A program made the translations under genes and the position numbers. Source: Siphonodentalium dalli (lineage: Eukaryota > Mollusca > Scaphopoda > Gadilida > Siphonodentaliidae). Taken from it: 64,000 nt of DNA. Positions 24,400 to 37,149 of the stretch are shown one piece after another. The notes below the pieces were generated by a model, which worked only from the letters and a program-made list of their open reading frames with translations, did not search any database and was not told the DNA's origin. The stretch lies in assembly GCA_032622095.1 (NCBI GenBank), contig CP136066.1:110195319-110259318 (forward strand). The letters are read 5' to 3'. Position 1 is the stretch's first letter; each line of letters starts with the position of its first letter.

Positions 24400-25680
24400 T
24401 ATAGTATAGATAGACTAGCTGGTGGACCCGACTTCGTCCAGGCCGTTTCCCCTCTGCTTTTCAGCTAATTGCGCGATTTGACCTTGAATTGTCCATTTTG
24501 AAGGTCAAGGTCCGGTCGGGGTCACGATTTGACCCGTCCACGAAATCCATCCGGTTTTACCCGATTTGACCTCGAATTGATCATTTTGAAGGTCAAGGTC
24601 AGGTTTCGGCGAATTGCGCGATTTGACCTTGAATTGTCCATTTTGAAGGTCAAGGTCAGGTGGGGTCACAATTTGACCCATCCAAAACACTCAGTGGACA
24701 AAAGTAACCCCACGTATCAAATTTCGTCGAAATCCCATCAAAATTCGCGATTTGATCTTGAATTGACCCGATTTCAAGGTCAATGTCACGTCGCACGGGC
24801 AAACTAATAGGCTTACGACACACCCCATACGAAAGTATCCACAGACACTAATTTTCATCGAAATCCCGTGATACTCAGGCGTTCGACCCCGAAATGACCC
24901 GATTTCAATGTCAAGGTCACGTCGCACGGGCAAATTAACAGGCACATGCCACTCCACGGCCGAAAGTACCCCCACATAACAAGTTTCATCGAAATCGGCT
25001 CGGCTGTTTTTGAGTCCATCGCGAACACACAGACAGACAGACAGACACACACACAGATCTTCCAAAATATATAATAGATAGCAGGTTAGCCCGCCACTGG
25101 CGTGGTTGGTCAGAAACATGACATTTTAAAAATTATTTTGTTTGTATTTAATTTTGTTTTTTTCGGGCGGAAAAACTGACCCGATGAAATCCCCCCTTCC
25201 CTTCCTATGAACGACAGCACAACACGCATTTTTTGTTTTTCATGAATTAATTCATGGTACCCGTCCCTTAAAGACTGACCCGATGAAAAATTCCCCTGTT
25301 CCTAGGACATGACACAACAACCCATTCTGCCTTTTTAATCGAGATAATTGCATTCCGCGTTTCGTTTTGCATCCGTATTTTACGCATGGGTAGCCGTTTA
25401 GCAGCTTCGATTGTAATAAAGAGCGTTGATCCTTAACACCTCCGAATATGGTCAATATAAAGATCGTTAATGCCTTAACCCCCGAAGTGGCGTTTGCGGT
25501 GATTTTGATGATTGGGAGTGGAGAATCGGTGCTCAGAGCTTGTCCAAAACGCGACGTCGATGATCCCCGTGGGCTTTTACACTTATATACGAAATTTTAG
25601 CTCGATGGGTGCAGTCGTTTTCGATTCTATAAAGGACATACAGACAGACAGACAGAGGTCTTCAAAATATATATGAGATG
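24400..25680 (+). repeat. Related repeat block with GACAGACAGACA tail
   Basis: A variant of the neighbouring cluster. It has GACTTCGTCCAGGCC at the start, repeated 'TTTGACCTTGAATTG...AAGGTCAAGGTC' units (24476-24920) and 'GTTTCATCGAAATCGGCTCGG'. It ends in CAGACAGACAGAC near 25030 and again near 25640. The alternation of GGTCAAGGTC with ATTTGACCT produces long but spurious ORFs on both strands. Confidence 0.7.
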
Positions 25681-25784
25681 TTATCCAAAAAATCGGGTCA
25701 TTGGCCACCGACAGTGTGAACCCTGTTTGTGAGTCATAATAGAAAGTTGTACCTTAGTATAAGACCTTTAGAAACCCCTTATAT

Positions 25785-26100
25785 TCTTAATAGTGGTAAG
25801 ACAAGTCATGCCAGATATTTTATCCTACAGTACAGTGGACTTAGTATTATGTGCCTGACCTTTTAATAATTTGAAAATGATGGGAAGGGTAAACTGATGG
25901 ATCAATTGTATCATTGTCTGCCTGTTTAATTTGTACTAAAGTCCAATATTAATGTTCCCTTTAAAAACACTTATATCCTGAATAGTTGTAAGACAAGTCA
26001 TACCAGATATTTTAGCCTATAATGCAGTGGACTTAGTATTATGTGCCTGTCCTGTTAATAATTTGAAAATGATGGGACAGGTAAAGTGATGGATCAGTTG
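25785..26100 (+). repeat. Direct repeat pair, period ~200
   Basis: The segment AAGACAAGTCATGCCAGATA...TTTGAAAATGATGGGA...GATGGATCA occurs twice (about 25790-25910 and 25985-26100) with minor changes. Confidence 0.65.
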
Positions 26101-26109
26101 TCTGCAAGT

Positions 26110-26402
26110 TTAACATCTTCACTGCTAATGACGTTATGACGTTGAGTGCTGGGTCAATGACATTATGACCATTTTCCAGTAGAAAAATATTACGGGAATA
26201 TCCGATATTGCGAAAACCTCAAAACTGACTCAGTTAAAAGGTTATACACATTCACAATCGTGTAACGTCATACACTGTTTGCACCAGTTGCCAAGTTTCA
26301 GTTATGAATAATGGCCGACTGCTAGTGTGCTGAAGTGGAAAGTACACGGTGTGGCAATTTACGTCCATACTCAGTACTGATGTATAGCAGCCAATAGGTT
26401 AA
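26110..26402 (+). mobile_element. TTAACCTCTT-family MITE, copy 2
   Basis: Ends in TTAA at both sides (26110-26113, 26399-26402). It is the reverse complement of 18482-18786 across most of its length, with an insertion near the centre. Confidence 0.6.
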
Positions 26403-26433
26403 ATTGTACAAAAGGCCAATACTAATGTTCCCT

Positions 26434-26676
26434 TTAACCCTTTGAGTGCCAGGTCGATTTTTTTATCAACCCATATACCCTGTGCCAATGCATTCTCTTA
26501 TATATGCGAGTCGACCATAGGTCGCCTCGCATATATAAGAGAATGCATTGGCCTAACAATTTTGTTTTTGTTTTTTATTTTTTTACAATTTTAATAATTT
26601 ATTCTTATATTCTTTAACAGACTTATTTTGTAGGTTTAGGGCCGATGAGAGCAGCCCCTGGCACTCAAAGGGTTAA
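26434..26676. mobile_element. TTAACCCTTTGAGTGCC-ended MITE with one hairpin
   Basis: The left end TTAACCCTTTGAGTGCCAGG and the right end CCTGGCACTCAAAGGGTTAA are perfect 20-base inverted repeats. A GCATTCTCTTATATATGC hairpin with a GTCGACCATAGGTCG loop lies at 26483-26552. The element shares its hairpin with 18982-19380, but its terminal arms differ after TTAACCCTTT. Confidence 0.75.
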
Positions 26677-29150
26677 AAAGAGGGGCTTATGCTTGAGTTG
26701 ACCTATAATAGCATGCTACACTACACTACAACATGCCTCTGATTTTTAACCCTTTGGTGAATAAATACTCATTGGTAGCTAACGGTAGCTCAGTTGGGGT
26801 ATGTTCAGACGATAAGATTAATAATTGATCTAAGGCTGTTTATAGAACTTATTACTTTTGTATCTAAACATTCCATCCAAATATTTGAATAAGAATTCTA
26901 TGTCATCTGCACTGTTTTATCAAATCAACCTTCCAAGTGAATAATAGACAATTCCAATGCATACTTTTACATGTATAATAACTCAATGGAAGAATCCATT
27001 TAGTAATGAAAGGGTTGAAAGATTGCAGTCTTTTGTTTTTCATTTTGCAGAGAAGGAAGATAGGTAGAACTAGGCTGATACCATAAGATGCTTCTAGTAT
27101 GTACCGTTATCAACCTCAGAATGCCTGCTGCTGAATGGAATGCATCTAGCTATTATAGCACAGACTTAGGCTGATCATGATAGATGCTTCAAATATGTAT
27201 CGCCAGATATCCTGCCGTTATCCGTCTCAAAACAACTGCTGCTGGAAACGAACCAACTAGCACAGGTTTACGATGACTCCCTGGATGTCAGATATCCTGC
27301 CGTCATCGATCTGTCTCAAAGGAAATGTTGCCGAGAGGGAGATATCTAGCACAGGTGTATGTTTACTTCACTCAGGTTCTGTTAGCATATATACTGGTTG
27401 CAGAGAACTGGTCAATTTCAATCGTTATCTTCTGTTTCCTGGCTTCTTTACATAAGGAGCAACTGCATAATATTACTGCGCAATTGGCCTTTGTGATAAA
27501 TTATCTAATTTTTTCCGAATATTTTCCAAAATTAGCCATGTTTAAGTTTAACTTGAGACCTAGCTCTTAACTGTATCCTGCTGATGCCAGTGAACTAATC
27601 TAACAATGTTTAAAGAAAAAGAGACCATTGGGAAGCTGAGGCCCGCTTGTGTCCAATTGAAAATTAAATGAACCCTGTCATTTATTGTAAATTGGTTACC
27701 AAGCAGGTCTTCTTATTTGCACGGAGGTCACAATATTGCAAAAAAAAATTGTAAATCTGTTATAAATTTTGAACTGGAGTTTAGATTTTTGTAGGATACT
27801 CACTTTGTTAAGAAATGTTCATGTTTATGGAAATAGTGTTTTTATGATGTTACAAGTTTTTCTCACATTGTTATTTTTCTAATGTTTATCTTTATTGTTG
27901 GTTGATATTTGTATTGCTTTATATCCCATGTCAGGCTCGATTTGAGATCGCATACAGGAGGATAATTCGGATGTCACCCCTCTACTTGAGCTGATGGGGT
28001 CACTAACACCTAAAAAGTGTTGGGTACACAGGTTCTGAAAATGTGCTTAAGGGTACAAAGGGTTCGCTAAAATGTGCTGAAGGGTACACAGGTTTTGAAA
28101 TGACGTTGTTTACGTCTGCCTCGATTTCTGCTCAAATAACAAATTGGTGATGGGTGCCAGACTTTCAGTAACATGGTTGACATAACTGTGTCGGTGCCGA
28201 TAACTGATAGTCATATCCTAAAAAAAGCGTTTATAATTATATGAACCTGATCAGTTGCTTTCAAATTATAAATATACTACTCAGCATCAGCAAAGCTTCC
28301 TAATTGCAACGTGTAAGTGCCCTTGAAGCAAAGCAGCAATGTATGGGATTTTATACGACAGCGCACAGGGTTTTGATTTTATTTTTATCCATAAAAGTAC
28401 AAATTGCCAATTATTTTGTTGAGGAATCAGTGTCAGTGTGTTGGTAGTATCGATGAACAAGTGTTATCGGCAAAATCTGTGTTCCATTCAGCACATTTTA
28501 GCAAACTGTGTGCACCCTTCAGCACATATTCAAAACCTGTGTATCCTTCACCACTTTTTAATGTGAGAGTGGCCCCTTCTGTTCTAGTAGAGAGGCCGTA
28601 TCCCTTGAATCTCCTCAATATCAGTTAATAGAGAGAGATGAATCCTGCAGAGTTAAGAAACTATTGAATACAACACACAGATTTTACTCATGCTACTTTT
28701 CGCACCTATTTCAACATATCAAGGATATTGATTTTCATCAAAATTTGTCATTGAGCGAAGAAAAAATTAACACAACTGGGACCTCCAAAAACCCATACTA
28801 ATGGATACAACTATGTTCACTTATCTTTGATTTGAAAACCGAGCAGGTTAACATTATATCTACGAGAGATTGACATAAGATTCCATGGTTACAGTTAAAA
28901 ATAGAATCAGTTTCCATGCTTCAAAAATTAGCCAGCCATTCAAATCGCCGCAACCATTAACATAACAGAAGAAGTATATTATTTGTACAATGCAATAATT
29001 AGAAAGAGACAGGGCCTGTCTTGTCATGCAAGATGATGCTTTTCTTTTATAGTTTCAATATCATTATCGATGCCAGCGTCATTTGCGTCGATGTCGTCTG
29101 ATTCCACACACATCACTTGGAATAGGGTTATACCACCCAAGATGATGGAA
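26677..29150. other. No gene seen
   Basis: AT-rich sequence without a credible ORF. Noted patterns: a degenerate internal repeat near 27160-27340 ('AGATATCCTGCCGT' twice), and three variants of 'GTACACAGGTTTTGAAA' near 28022-28100. A stretch near 26760-26850 recurs in diverged form at 29570-29650. Confidence 0.5.
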
Positions 29151-29294
29151 TACAGTAATGCTCTAAATAATCGACTCCTTAACCGCAACAAAATTTTGGG
29201 TAACTTTTCAGGATTTAGTCGGAAATATGGCTTGTTGCCATTCATCGGAAAGCTCTCACCGGTTAAGGAGTCGATTATTTAGGGCATTACTGTA
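29151..29294. mobile_element. Long-arm hairpin MITE (TACAGTAATGC ends), copy 2, right arm shortened
   Basis: The left arm matches 11765-11870 and 34252-34360. On the right, only the last ~35 bases of the arm remain, joined after GAAAGCTCTC at ACCGGTTAAGG. This probably arose by deletion within the palindrome. Confidence 0.7.
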
Positions 29295-29664
29295 CAATGC
29301 TTATGATTCTTTTTAATATATGTGCTTCACAAAAAAATGGCTGTGCAGTAAATGCGGAACTTGGAATATGCTCATGGCCTGACATATGGGATGTTTATTG
29401 TGATTCCTTGCCACAGTTTATATGAACATATATAACTATATATTTATCTTGCCTAGTTTTTTGTATGTCGGGTTGAAGGGTTTTATAACATCATATGTAT
29501 GAGACAGCAGAGTGGCTGATGGTGGTGTTGTAATGTTTATGCATGCATAACTTATTCTACTTTACCCTTTGATGGCTAAATACTCATTGATGAGAAGTTC
29601 AGTTAGGGAATATGTTCAGATAATAAGTTCAATAGATGATCCAGGGCATCTGACACCATAATAA

Positions 29665-30060
29665 TAATAATATTGATTCATTTATATAGTGCATTATACA
29701 GTGAAATTTTTCAATGCACTCTAACCAATTACTATCTCGGTATTACCATTGCCACTCCCATCCTCCAACAAGGAATCAATCCCAGCTGGAACGAATTTGT
29801 GCACATATCAAGGTTAGCATACCGTCAAGATCAATCGACACCCAGCCATGTACTCCCTTAATGCATGAGTGGTGGTGCGAAGCAGCCACAGTATGAGCAA
29901 ACTTGCTCAAATGTCACAACTATCTGCAAGATGTTAACAGTGTATTACTCTACAGTCCCACTCCACTTAGCTCAAAACCTATCCACTATTGTGAAACTCA
30001 GTGGTATGCGACTAGAGGTCTAACAATCTGACCATTGAGCTGCTGAGCTTCACATAAACA
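29665..30060. repeat. Probable dispersed repeat (TTTATATAGTGCATTATACA type)
   Basis: Starts with an AATAATAATAA run followed by TTTATATAGTGCATTATACA, and ends near 'CTAACAATCTGACCATTGAG'. I recognise this combination as a common invertebrate repeat by its look only. No ORF is credible. Confidence 0.4.
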
Positions 30061-31898
30061 CCATAAGCACGTTTATGATAACAGCGCCATCAGAACACTG
30101 AGGTGTGTCTCAAACCTTGTGTTGTTTTATGTTTTTCATTTATCATGGTTAGCCCATAATTTATTGTTTTGACTTATGAATTTTTCACTCTTTGTGTTGG
30201 AAAATATATACATCTCCACCTTCCTCCCTATTGGCATCAAAGCAAATGTTAGTAATCAGCATTCACAAATCCACATTATCATAAGGTCATTTTACTTATT
30301 GTTGAGAACGTCTTGTTATATTGAATCTCGGGCTGCCACAAATTATAGTGCTGGTAAAAAACATACCATAGCACCTTGGTAAAAATGCCCCAAATGTCAA
30401 TTAATTCGACAAAATGGACCATATCCAAGATTGTGAATCCATATTATTTTTACTAGCATTATCCTCAGAATTTGAGTTAAGAAAAATACATACCCGTTTC
30501 ATAACACCCAGTGAGTTTGTTGTTAAGTTTTTAAATTATAGTCAAGAAACTGTAGGTCCCTTTCTAATTTATTCTGTGACCTGTTATAAATAATTCTTGT
30601 TGTTAACCCTGTTACTTGTTCAACATAACCAGATACCGTAAGCATTCCCTGGCGGAGAAATCCATTCTTATTGCCTATATGTTAAAGCAAATTCCTGCAT
30701 TACTCGACCAATCCAGTAATTTATAAACTTTGTATTTATAAAAACGAATGTTATGTTATTTTAAATATTATTTCAGTGCAGTTTCCATTTGTTTCAATAA
30801 GCCCTATACATACATTACACAATACCAGTGATCTATGAGTTAATTCTTTTCTAGTTTTCAAGAAATTTGCTAACTTAATTTACTGTTTCTGATTGTCTTT
30901 GGATTCTAATCCTCATTGATGGAAGAGAGGTAACTCAACAAATATACTGGTTCCTTTTAATTTTAATGTATCTCTTTTATTTCATGATTAACTGGATGCA
31001 GGTAACTTCAGTTTTATCTGTTAAGATTTAATTCTAGGCTTATTCCTGTGGGGGTTTAAACCCACAACTAATGTTGATAAACAGAAATTTAAAGTTGCCC
31101 TGTCTGTTTTAACAACCCTAAATTATCATTTCTTTGACTTCGGGATGAAAAATATTTGATTTGAGTCCAGGAACGCACCCTTCAAAGCTCAGAGCTATTA
31201 GATATTGAATTTAAAATCTATTTATTATATGCACTGTGAATTCCATATGTGGTGATGCATGGTTCAAACTGGAATTCCCCAGCATAAACATCACAAATAT
31301 CACGTGTGATCGGCGTGGTATTATGACTTGTCTATATTCAAGCATAACATAATTATTGAATCAGGAATAAGTATACCTATGTATCCGCATACCGACTATC
31401 ACAATTTACTGTCAAATGGGATGGCAGTGCGGGTAATAGGTGCGTGTAATTCAATTTAGTTACCATTGAAAGCCTGAATGCGGTTAACTGATGTGGGTAA
31501 GGGTTTGAATTGATTGTGGCCTGTGTGGTAGGATAGCATTGTGGTGAACTACGGGTAATTGGTGCGGGTCATCAATGTGGTGGTGATGGTGGTCAATAAG
31601 CATGTGGGTAACAAATACGGGTATACAGGGGTGGCAGTAGTGTATTCCGGGATGGAGTGGGAAAGCACGATGTGGGTATTTGGACATCTAGGTATAGATG
31701 TAGTCCACGTAAGTGGGTGCAGGTAACAGTAGTCTAGGTCCGTTAATATCAGCTACTAGTATTTGTTGGCGGGGGGTATGCATGCTTCTTTTAGGGTCTT
31801 GTGTACTATATAACAGGCATGCAAATGAAATTGAGGTATTAAATCCTGATCCTACCATATCTGGATGTTGTCAGTGTTGTCACCACATCCAATAGAGC
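30061..31898. other. No gene seen
   Basis: AT-rich. A degenerate minisatellite based on GTGCGGGTAAT/GTGGGTAAC is visible at about 31425-31740. A segment near 31120-31200 (AAAGCTCAGAGCTATTAGAT) recurs near 38440-38530. Confidence 0.5.
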
Positions 31899-32155
31899 TT
31901 AAACCTTTCATGACTGGAGCTTCCTGAACTTTTTCAAAAAACTTGTGCCAATGCATTCTCTTATGTATGAGTCTCCCATAGGGAGCCTCCCATATATAAG
32001 AGAATATATTGGTCTAACTATATTTACCTTGACCTTGTAAGCGCATTATTTTATGTATGCAAGGGTCCCTATGGGAAACTCTCATATATAACAGAATACA
32101 CTGGCACAGGATTTTTAATGCTGCACCAGTGCAGCTCCCGTCATGAAAGGTTTAA
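31899..32155. mobile_element. TTAAACCTTTCATGACTGGAGC-type MITE with two hairpins
   Basis: The ends TTAAACCTTTCATGACTGGA and GTCATGAAAGGTTTAA are inverted repeats. Two diverged hairpins of the TCTCTTATATATGC family lie at 31946-32013 and 32038-32106. Same plan as 13740-14004. Confidence 0.7.
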
Positions 32156-32868
32156 AGCCGCATGGCAGATTGCACTCCAAAATACACCTTGTAATATTTT
32201 CTTTTTATTTGTTACGAGTATAGGTCGATAACTAGATGAACTACCTTTCTATGAGTATTGTATGTCCCAGAAAAAGGTATACATGTATTGCATTATCTTA
32301 ACATGAAATAATTTTAAAATGTTTAAATCTCCAAAATTATGTAGTACCATAAACATTTCAGAACGAAGACAGCTGTAGATGTTCCTGTGGTCTACATGTG
32401 CATATTTTACACGAACGCTGATTTGAACTGTCTCAAATTAAAAAAAATATATAAGAAACTGCTATATTGATGATATACCCAATTATATATATGTAATTTT
32501 GTGGTTCGAACGAGCCATGTTCGTTTAAACATAGTCCTGATAAAAAACTATATATACCAGATGTGCTTATTTTAAAAGAATTTACAGATTTCTCTGATTA
32601 CCATTATTACCCTTGTTATCCTATCCAGGGCTGTGAACTTCCTTCATTATTTGCACGAAAATGGCGGCAAGATGTCTCAAATCAAAGTTTTCCTTGTTTT
32701 CTTCAACTTCATAAATAAGCCAATGGAAAATGATAGGGAATGAGCTACTATCAATTTTTGCTAGTTCACAATGAACCCTGTCCCCATATAAATATGACCG
32801 TTGAGAAGATACAAGTGACTTCAGTTACCATTTTTCGAGGTTGTGAAATTTGAATGCCAAAATCTTCT

Positions 32869-33083
32869 TTAACCCTTTCAGTGCCAAGTCCGATTTTTGT
32901 ATCAATCCATATTTCCTTGATCATTTTTCAAATTTATTGATTATAGTAATGTGATATATTGATGGAAAGAGCTCTTGGAGCTCTTTCCATCAATATATCA
33001 CATTATTATAATCAATAAATTTGAAAAATGATCAAGGAAATATGGGTTGATACAAAAATCGGACTTGGCACTGAAAGGGTTAA
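32869..33083. mobile_element. Near-perfect long-arm hairpin with TTAACCCTTTCAG ends
   Basis: Two ~100-base arms, TTAACCCTTTCAGTGCCAAG...GGAAAGAGCTC and its near-exact reverse complement, meet at about 32976. The end TTAACCCTTT is shared with the MITEs at 18982 and 26434, but the interior is different. No ORF. Confidence 0.75.
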
Positions 33084-34251
33084 AACAAATCTGTTTGATA
33101 TCCAGATTTTTCAGTGTCGGAGATGAGTTGTTGGGAGGGATAGCTCCTTAGTCTAATAGCTTGCTGATGTCTTCAGAAAATATAGAAGAAAAAAAAAACG
33201 AATGTTGAAATGCCACCTTTTTCGAGCAACTTATGATGTAGGTTCTTGTCCATGCTATGTATGCTCCCTGAATATGAATCTCTGTTCCCTTGTGTCATCA
33301 ATAATTTGAATTTTGTTGATTTATTTTCTCATTTAAATATTCCTCATATGGTGTTTAAATACAAATTGAAAACATATTTTTATGTCTATTTTACCTTCGA
33401 TATTAAAGATGCTTTCAGGGTTCCAACCCCTAACATTACAACAACAACAAATATTTTTAAAGACACTTTAGCAAAATGTATGCTTTATTTCTTGGAAACC
33501 ACATGTTTTTGACAATATCATTATAGGCCTACATCTTTGAATCATTGAGCTCACATTGCTTATTTTTTGTGATGATTATTTGAAACAATTGTCTATTTGT
33601 ATAATATTTACCATCATATACCAACAATGAATTATTTTTTAAAAGCCTGTTTATATTGTACAGGAGAAGTATGGCCAAAATTGACCATCATCCTGTCGCC
33701 CTCTATGTATTTGAAATTCAAATGATAAATGATAATGTTAAATAGAAGAATATTTGGATGATAGAGTTCAAAATGGAAATCTCGGAATGTGTTACTCGGT
33801 AGCTGGCACTAAGCTGGCACATCATGTATTTACACACTATTCAACAACCTATATTAACGCCATGTAACCATATTTGCATATTATATAATGTCCAGACTTG
33901 TCCATTTTTTTATTCAGGCCTAAATTTAGTAAATTAACCAGACGCTTGTCCTGAATGGCAGCTTACAGAATAAAAGGCAAATATTTTAGCAATATTACAC
34001 TGGTTTTGTTCGAAACATGCATAAAATTTGTGCCATTTATTTCTGAAGTCTCTTTGTTTTTATGATACCGGGATTGTTGTTGTCGTAATGTAGGTTTGGG
34101 GGCTATCAGATTAGATTGTCTCCCTTTAATAGGATCCACAGATGAGTCTTGCAGCATCAAGACCCAGTTGATATGAATACATGATGAATACCAGTGGTCC
34201 AGGGTAGCAACTATTCTGTATGCCATTGCTTCATTTATGGCACCTTAGATA
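33084..34251. other. No gene seen
   Basis: An 88-residue open frame at 33246-33512 has low-complexity, repeat-like composition and no recognisable motif. It is not annotated as a gene. Confidence 0.45.
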
Positions 34252-34468
34252 TACAGTAATGCTCTAAATAATCAACTCCTTAACCACAACAGAATTATGG
34301 GTAATTTTTCAGGATTTAGTCCGAAATATAGCTTGTTGCCATTGATCGGAAAGCTCTCGGTGAGAGCTTTCCGTTGAATGGCAACAAGCCATATTTCTGA
34401 CTAAATCCTGAAAAGTTACCCATAATTCTGCTGTGGTTAAGGAGTTGATTATTTAGAGCATTACTGTA
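34252..34468. mobile_element. Long-arm hairpin MITE (TACAGTAATGC ends), copy 3
   Basis: Both arms are complete (about 105 bases each), with a central GAAAGCTCTCGGTGAGAGCTTTC. It differs from copy 1 by scattered substitutions, showing separate insertions. Confidence 0.75.
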
Positions 34469-37140
34469 GCTGTGAGCCTTAAATCATTCAATCTTATTTA
34501 ATGACATTATATTCTAGAGACAGGGCTCTGTGGAAAATAAATTACTGAAATACACTTTATAAGTTTAGAATGTATTAGTTTTTTTTCGCAAGACATGCTT
34601 ACTAAACTCCAAAATCCATAGAATAAGCTACCACTAAGAAGCCTATGCATATGTTTGGGTGCTAAAATGTGACCGTGCCGCGTAGGTGTCCCATTGCAAC
34701 AAAGTTTAAACTGCAGGCGGATGTTATTATTATGTAGAGTTTTGTGTACAGTGGTGTCGCAGCATAAATTTAATATATGTGGCTATATCAACGGCTCTGC
34801 ATATATAGGCACTTCGATTCTGATTTATCACCATTGTTTCTTCTCAGTTCATTGCACGGCATCATTAGTGTCTCATATGATACATCACAATTTCTGTGAT
34901 CTATAATATCCACACTCAAAAGTCACCATATGATTTCTAACTAACAAAGTATTTCCATGTCTCTGATTTCTCGATGTTAATGTATGACAGAGCCATATGA
35001 AATTGTCAATTAGAGCTTTGCATTACAGTGAGTCAGTACAATTCTACATTGTGACACACATTGGATCATCACCAAAATCATTAATCATCGCGTTGTGAAT
35101 TCGGCTTTGTTGCACCCCCATGTGTGAGCATATATAGGCCTACAGACCACGCATGACACGTTTTGCTCCTTAATAATGTATTTCACTGTAGGTGAAGGTC
35201 CCAACTAGAAATGGCACAATGTGAGCGATTTTGCTTTGCGTCGCTTACAATTATGGAATTTCTCCTGGGTAATTAGTTCAATTTTATTGCGATATTGGCT
35301 CACAAAAGTCACAGACAAGCATGCAATCCCTAAAATGAAGTAGTTTATTGAGGAATATATTCACTGCCTTGTTTGTTCAACGTTGATGACTCGGTCTCAA
35401 ATAAAAATGATGAATATTGAATAATATCATTACGTCTCAGGCCTGATGACAGGATCATCAGTTTAAACTGTAGCCCAAACTTTTTTACCAAGACGCATAA
35501 AATAAACAGACATATTCAGTTGGAATGAACTATTTGAGTTATTTTATTGTTTAAAAAACAGAATAATTTATGATTTGATACATTGTTCTTTTCGATGATA
35601 CTTGTGACATCTATTTATTGCCATAACAGAGTTTAGATAATCATGTATTCATTTCCACTGCTCGATACATCTCTTCCATATTAAAGACTATATATGATTG
35701 TTACTATTGCTGTATATAAAATTTTATAATTATTAAATTCTCAGCATTATTTCTTCCTATTTTTCCTGTGATACTCTTATTTTAATAAGCTATATCTCTA
35801 TCTGAATAAACTTATTCTTATTCATGTTTATTCTTGAAACATTTCAACTGTCATGTACTGAGGGAAGTTATGAATGGGAAGCGGTAGTTTCTACTTAAAT
35901 CAGGGTTAGAGGAACATTGCCTTATAAAATGGCAACAAATACCTCAAAGATGTGTTATATTATATTGCCATAAAAGAAATAGAGGATCTCTAATGAGTTG
36001 CAATTCAGTACAAAATTTATTTACCGAGTGCACTAAATTTGATTCGAGCCAAGCTTTTGTGAGGCTCGAATCGAATTTAGTGGAGGAGGTTAATAAATTT
36101 TGTATAGAATTGCGATGAATTGTGAAATCCATTTTTCACATAATCACATTTCAGCAAAGAAAAACGTTTTCAAAACGGGTGGGGTTAAAAAAGTTACTAC
36201 TGATTTCCTTATCACAACCAAAGAGGAATTAAAGGCACCTTCAACATAAAATATAGCTCCATTTAATTGTCTCTTTGCATGTTAACAAAATTGTTCAACC
36301 ATCTTATCACCCATGTTTATCTCACATTCAACACAAAATAAGCCAACAAAAATCGAATATCATAATTATATTCTAATTAACATAATAATAAAGTACCGGC
36401 ATTGACATCGACATCTTTGCACTAAGCTCTTACGTCATGGTGCTGATAATACACATGTGTCTTACTAAAAACTTTGAGACCGCTTTAGGGGCAAATTATG
36501 TGATAAAAGTATATCTGTTATTAATTTGAGCTTGGTCCTGTCAAGTGCTCTATATTGCTGTATGAGTACCAAAATTCTGCCTTTTTAGTAATTGTGCCAT
36601 AACATTTGACTGAAAAACTGCCATTTTCGGAAGTTGTGCCCCCTTGCCCCCAATTGTTTCTGACACCCTTGTCAAGAGTTGAGCATATTCTGATCAAATC
36701 ATGAAGGTCTACATTACAAAAAGTCTTAGCTATGAAAAATGTTCCAGAAAACACAGATTAAACATTTCATGTGCAATTATATTTGATGATGTTTGTTGAT
36801 AAAATGACATACATGTACATAGCATAAATATAAAAATGTTTGCATAAGTTATGGTTTCAACATGCGAAATCTTGTCACTGGAGTGTTGTCAATAATAAAA
36901 ATAAGTCCATCTTGTCGATCTTTAAATTAATAGGACTACAGCTCTTCACATTGCAGCAGTGTTGGACGATAATAAGGCCTAGACACACATTTCGCATAAA
37001 TTCAGACAAGATCTGCAAGAATTGTCACCAGGGGAATTTATCTGGAAGTGTTCTGCGAAAACGCCTGTATTTCACATAGTTATGTTAATTGCATATAGAA
37101 GATGAAATTATCTGGAAAAAATCAAACAGTTATTTATGGT
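34469..37140. other. No gene seen; one hairpin at 36000-36113
   Basis: The only structure found is the inverted repeat GCAATTCAGTACAAAATTTA (36000 on) pairing with AATAAATTTTGTATAGAATTGC (to 36113). A second stem, GATTCGAGCC/GGCTCGAATC, lies near the centre. The ORFs on both strands show no recognisable protein. Confidence 0.5.
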
Positions 37141-37149
37141 TTTTTTTTT

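Noticed and set aside
24691-25119. 142-residue reverse-strand ORF
   Set aside because: It lies entirely in the GGTCAAGGTCACGTCGCACG repeat block; sister ORFs with the same repeated phrases appear in other frames and strands, so it is a translation of repeats.
26785-26850. tRNA-like phrase GGTAGCTCAGTTGG
   Set aside because: Only the A-box-like phrase is present; there is no matching B box or cloverleaf, and the segment recurs in diverged form near 29590 as a dispersed repeat.
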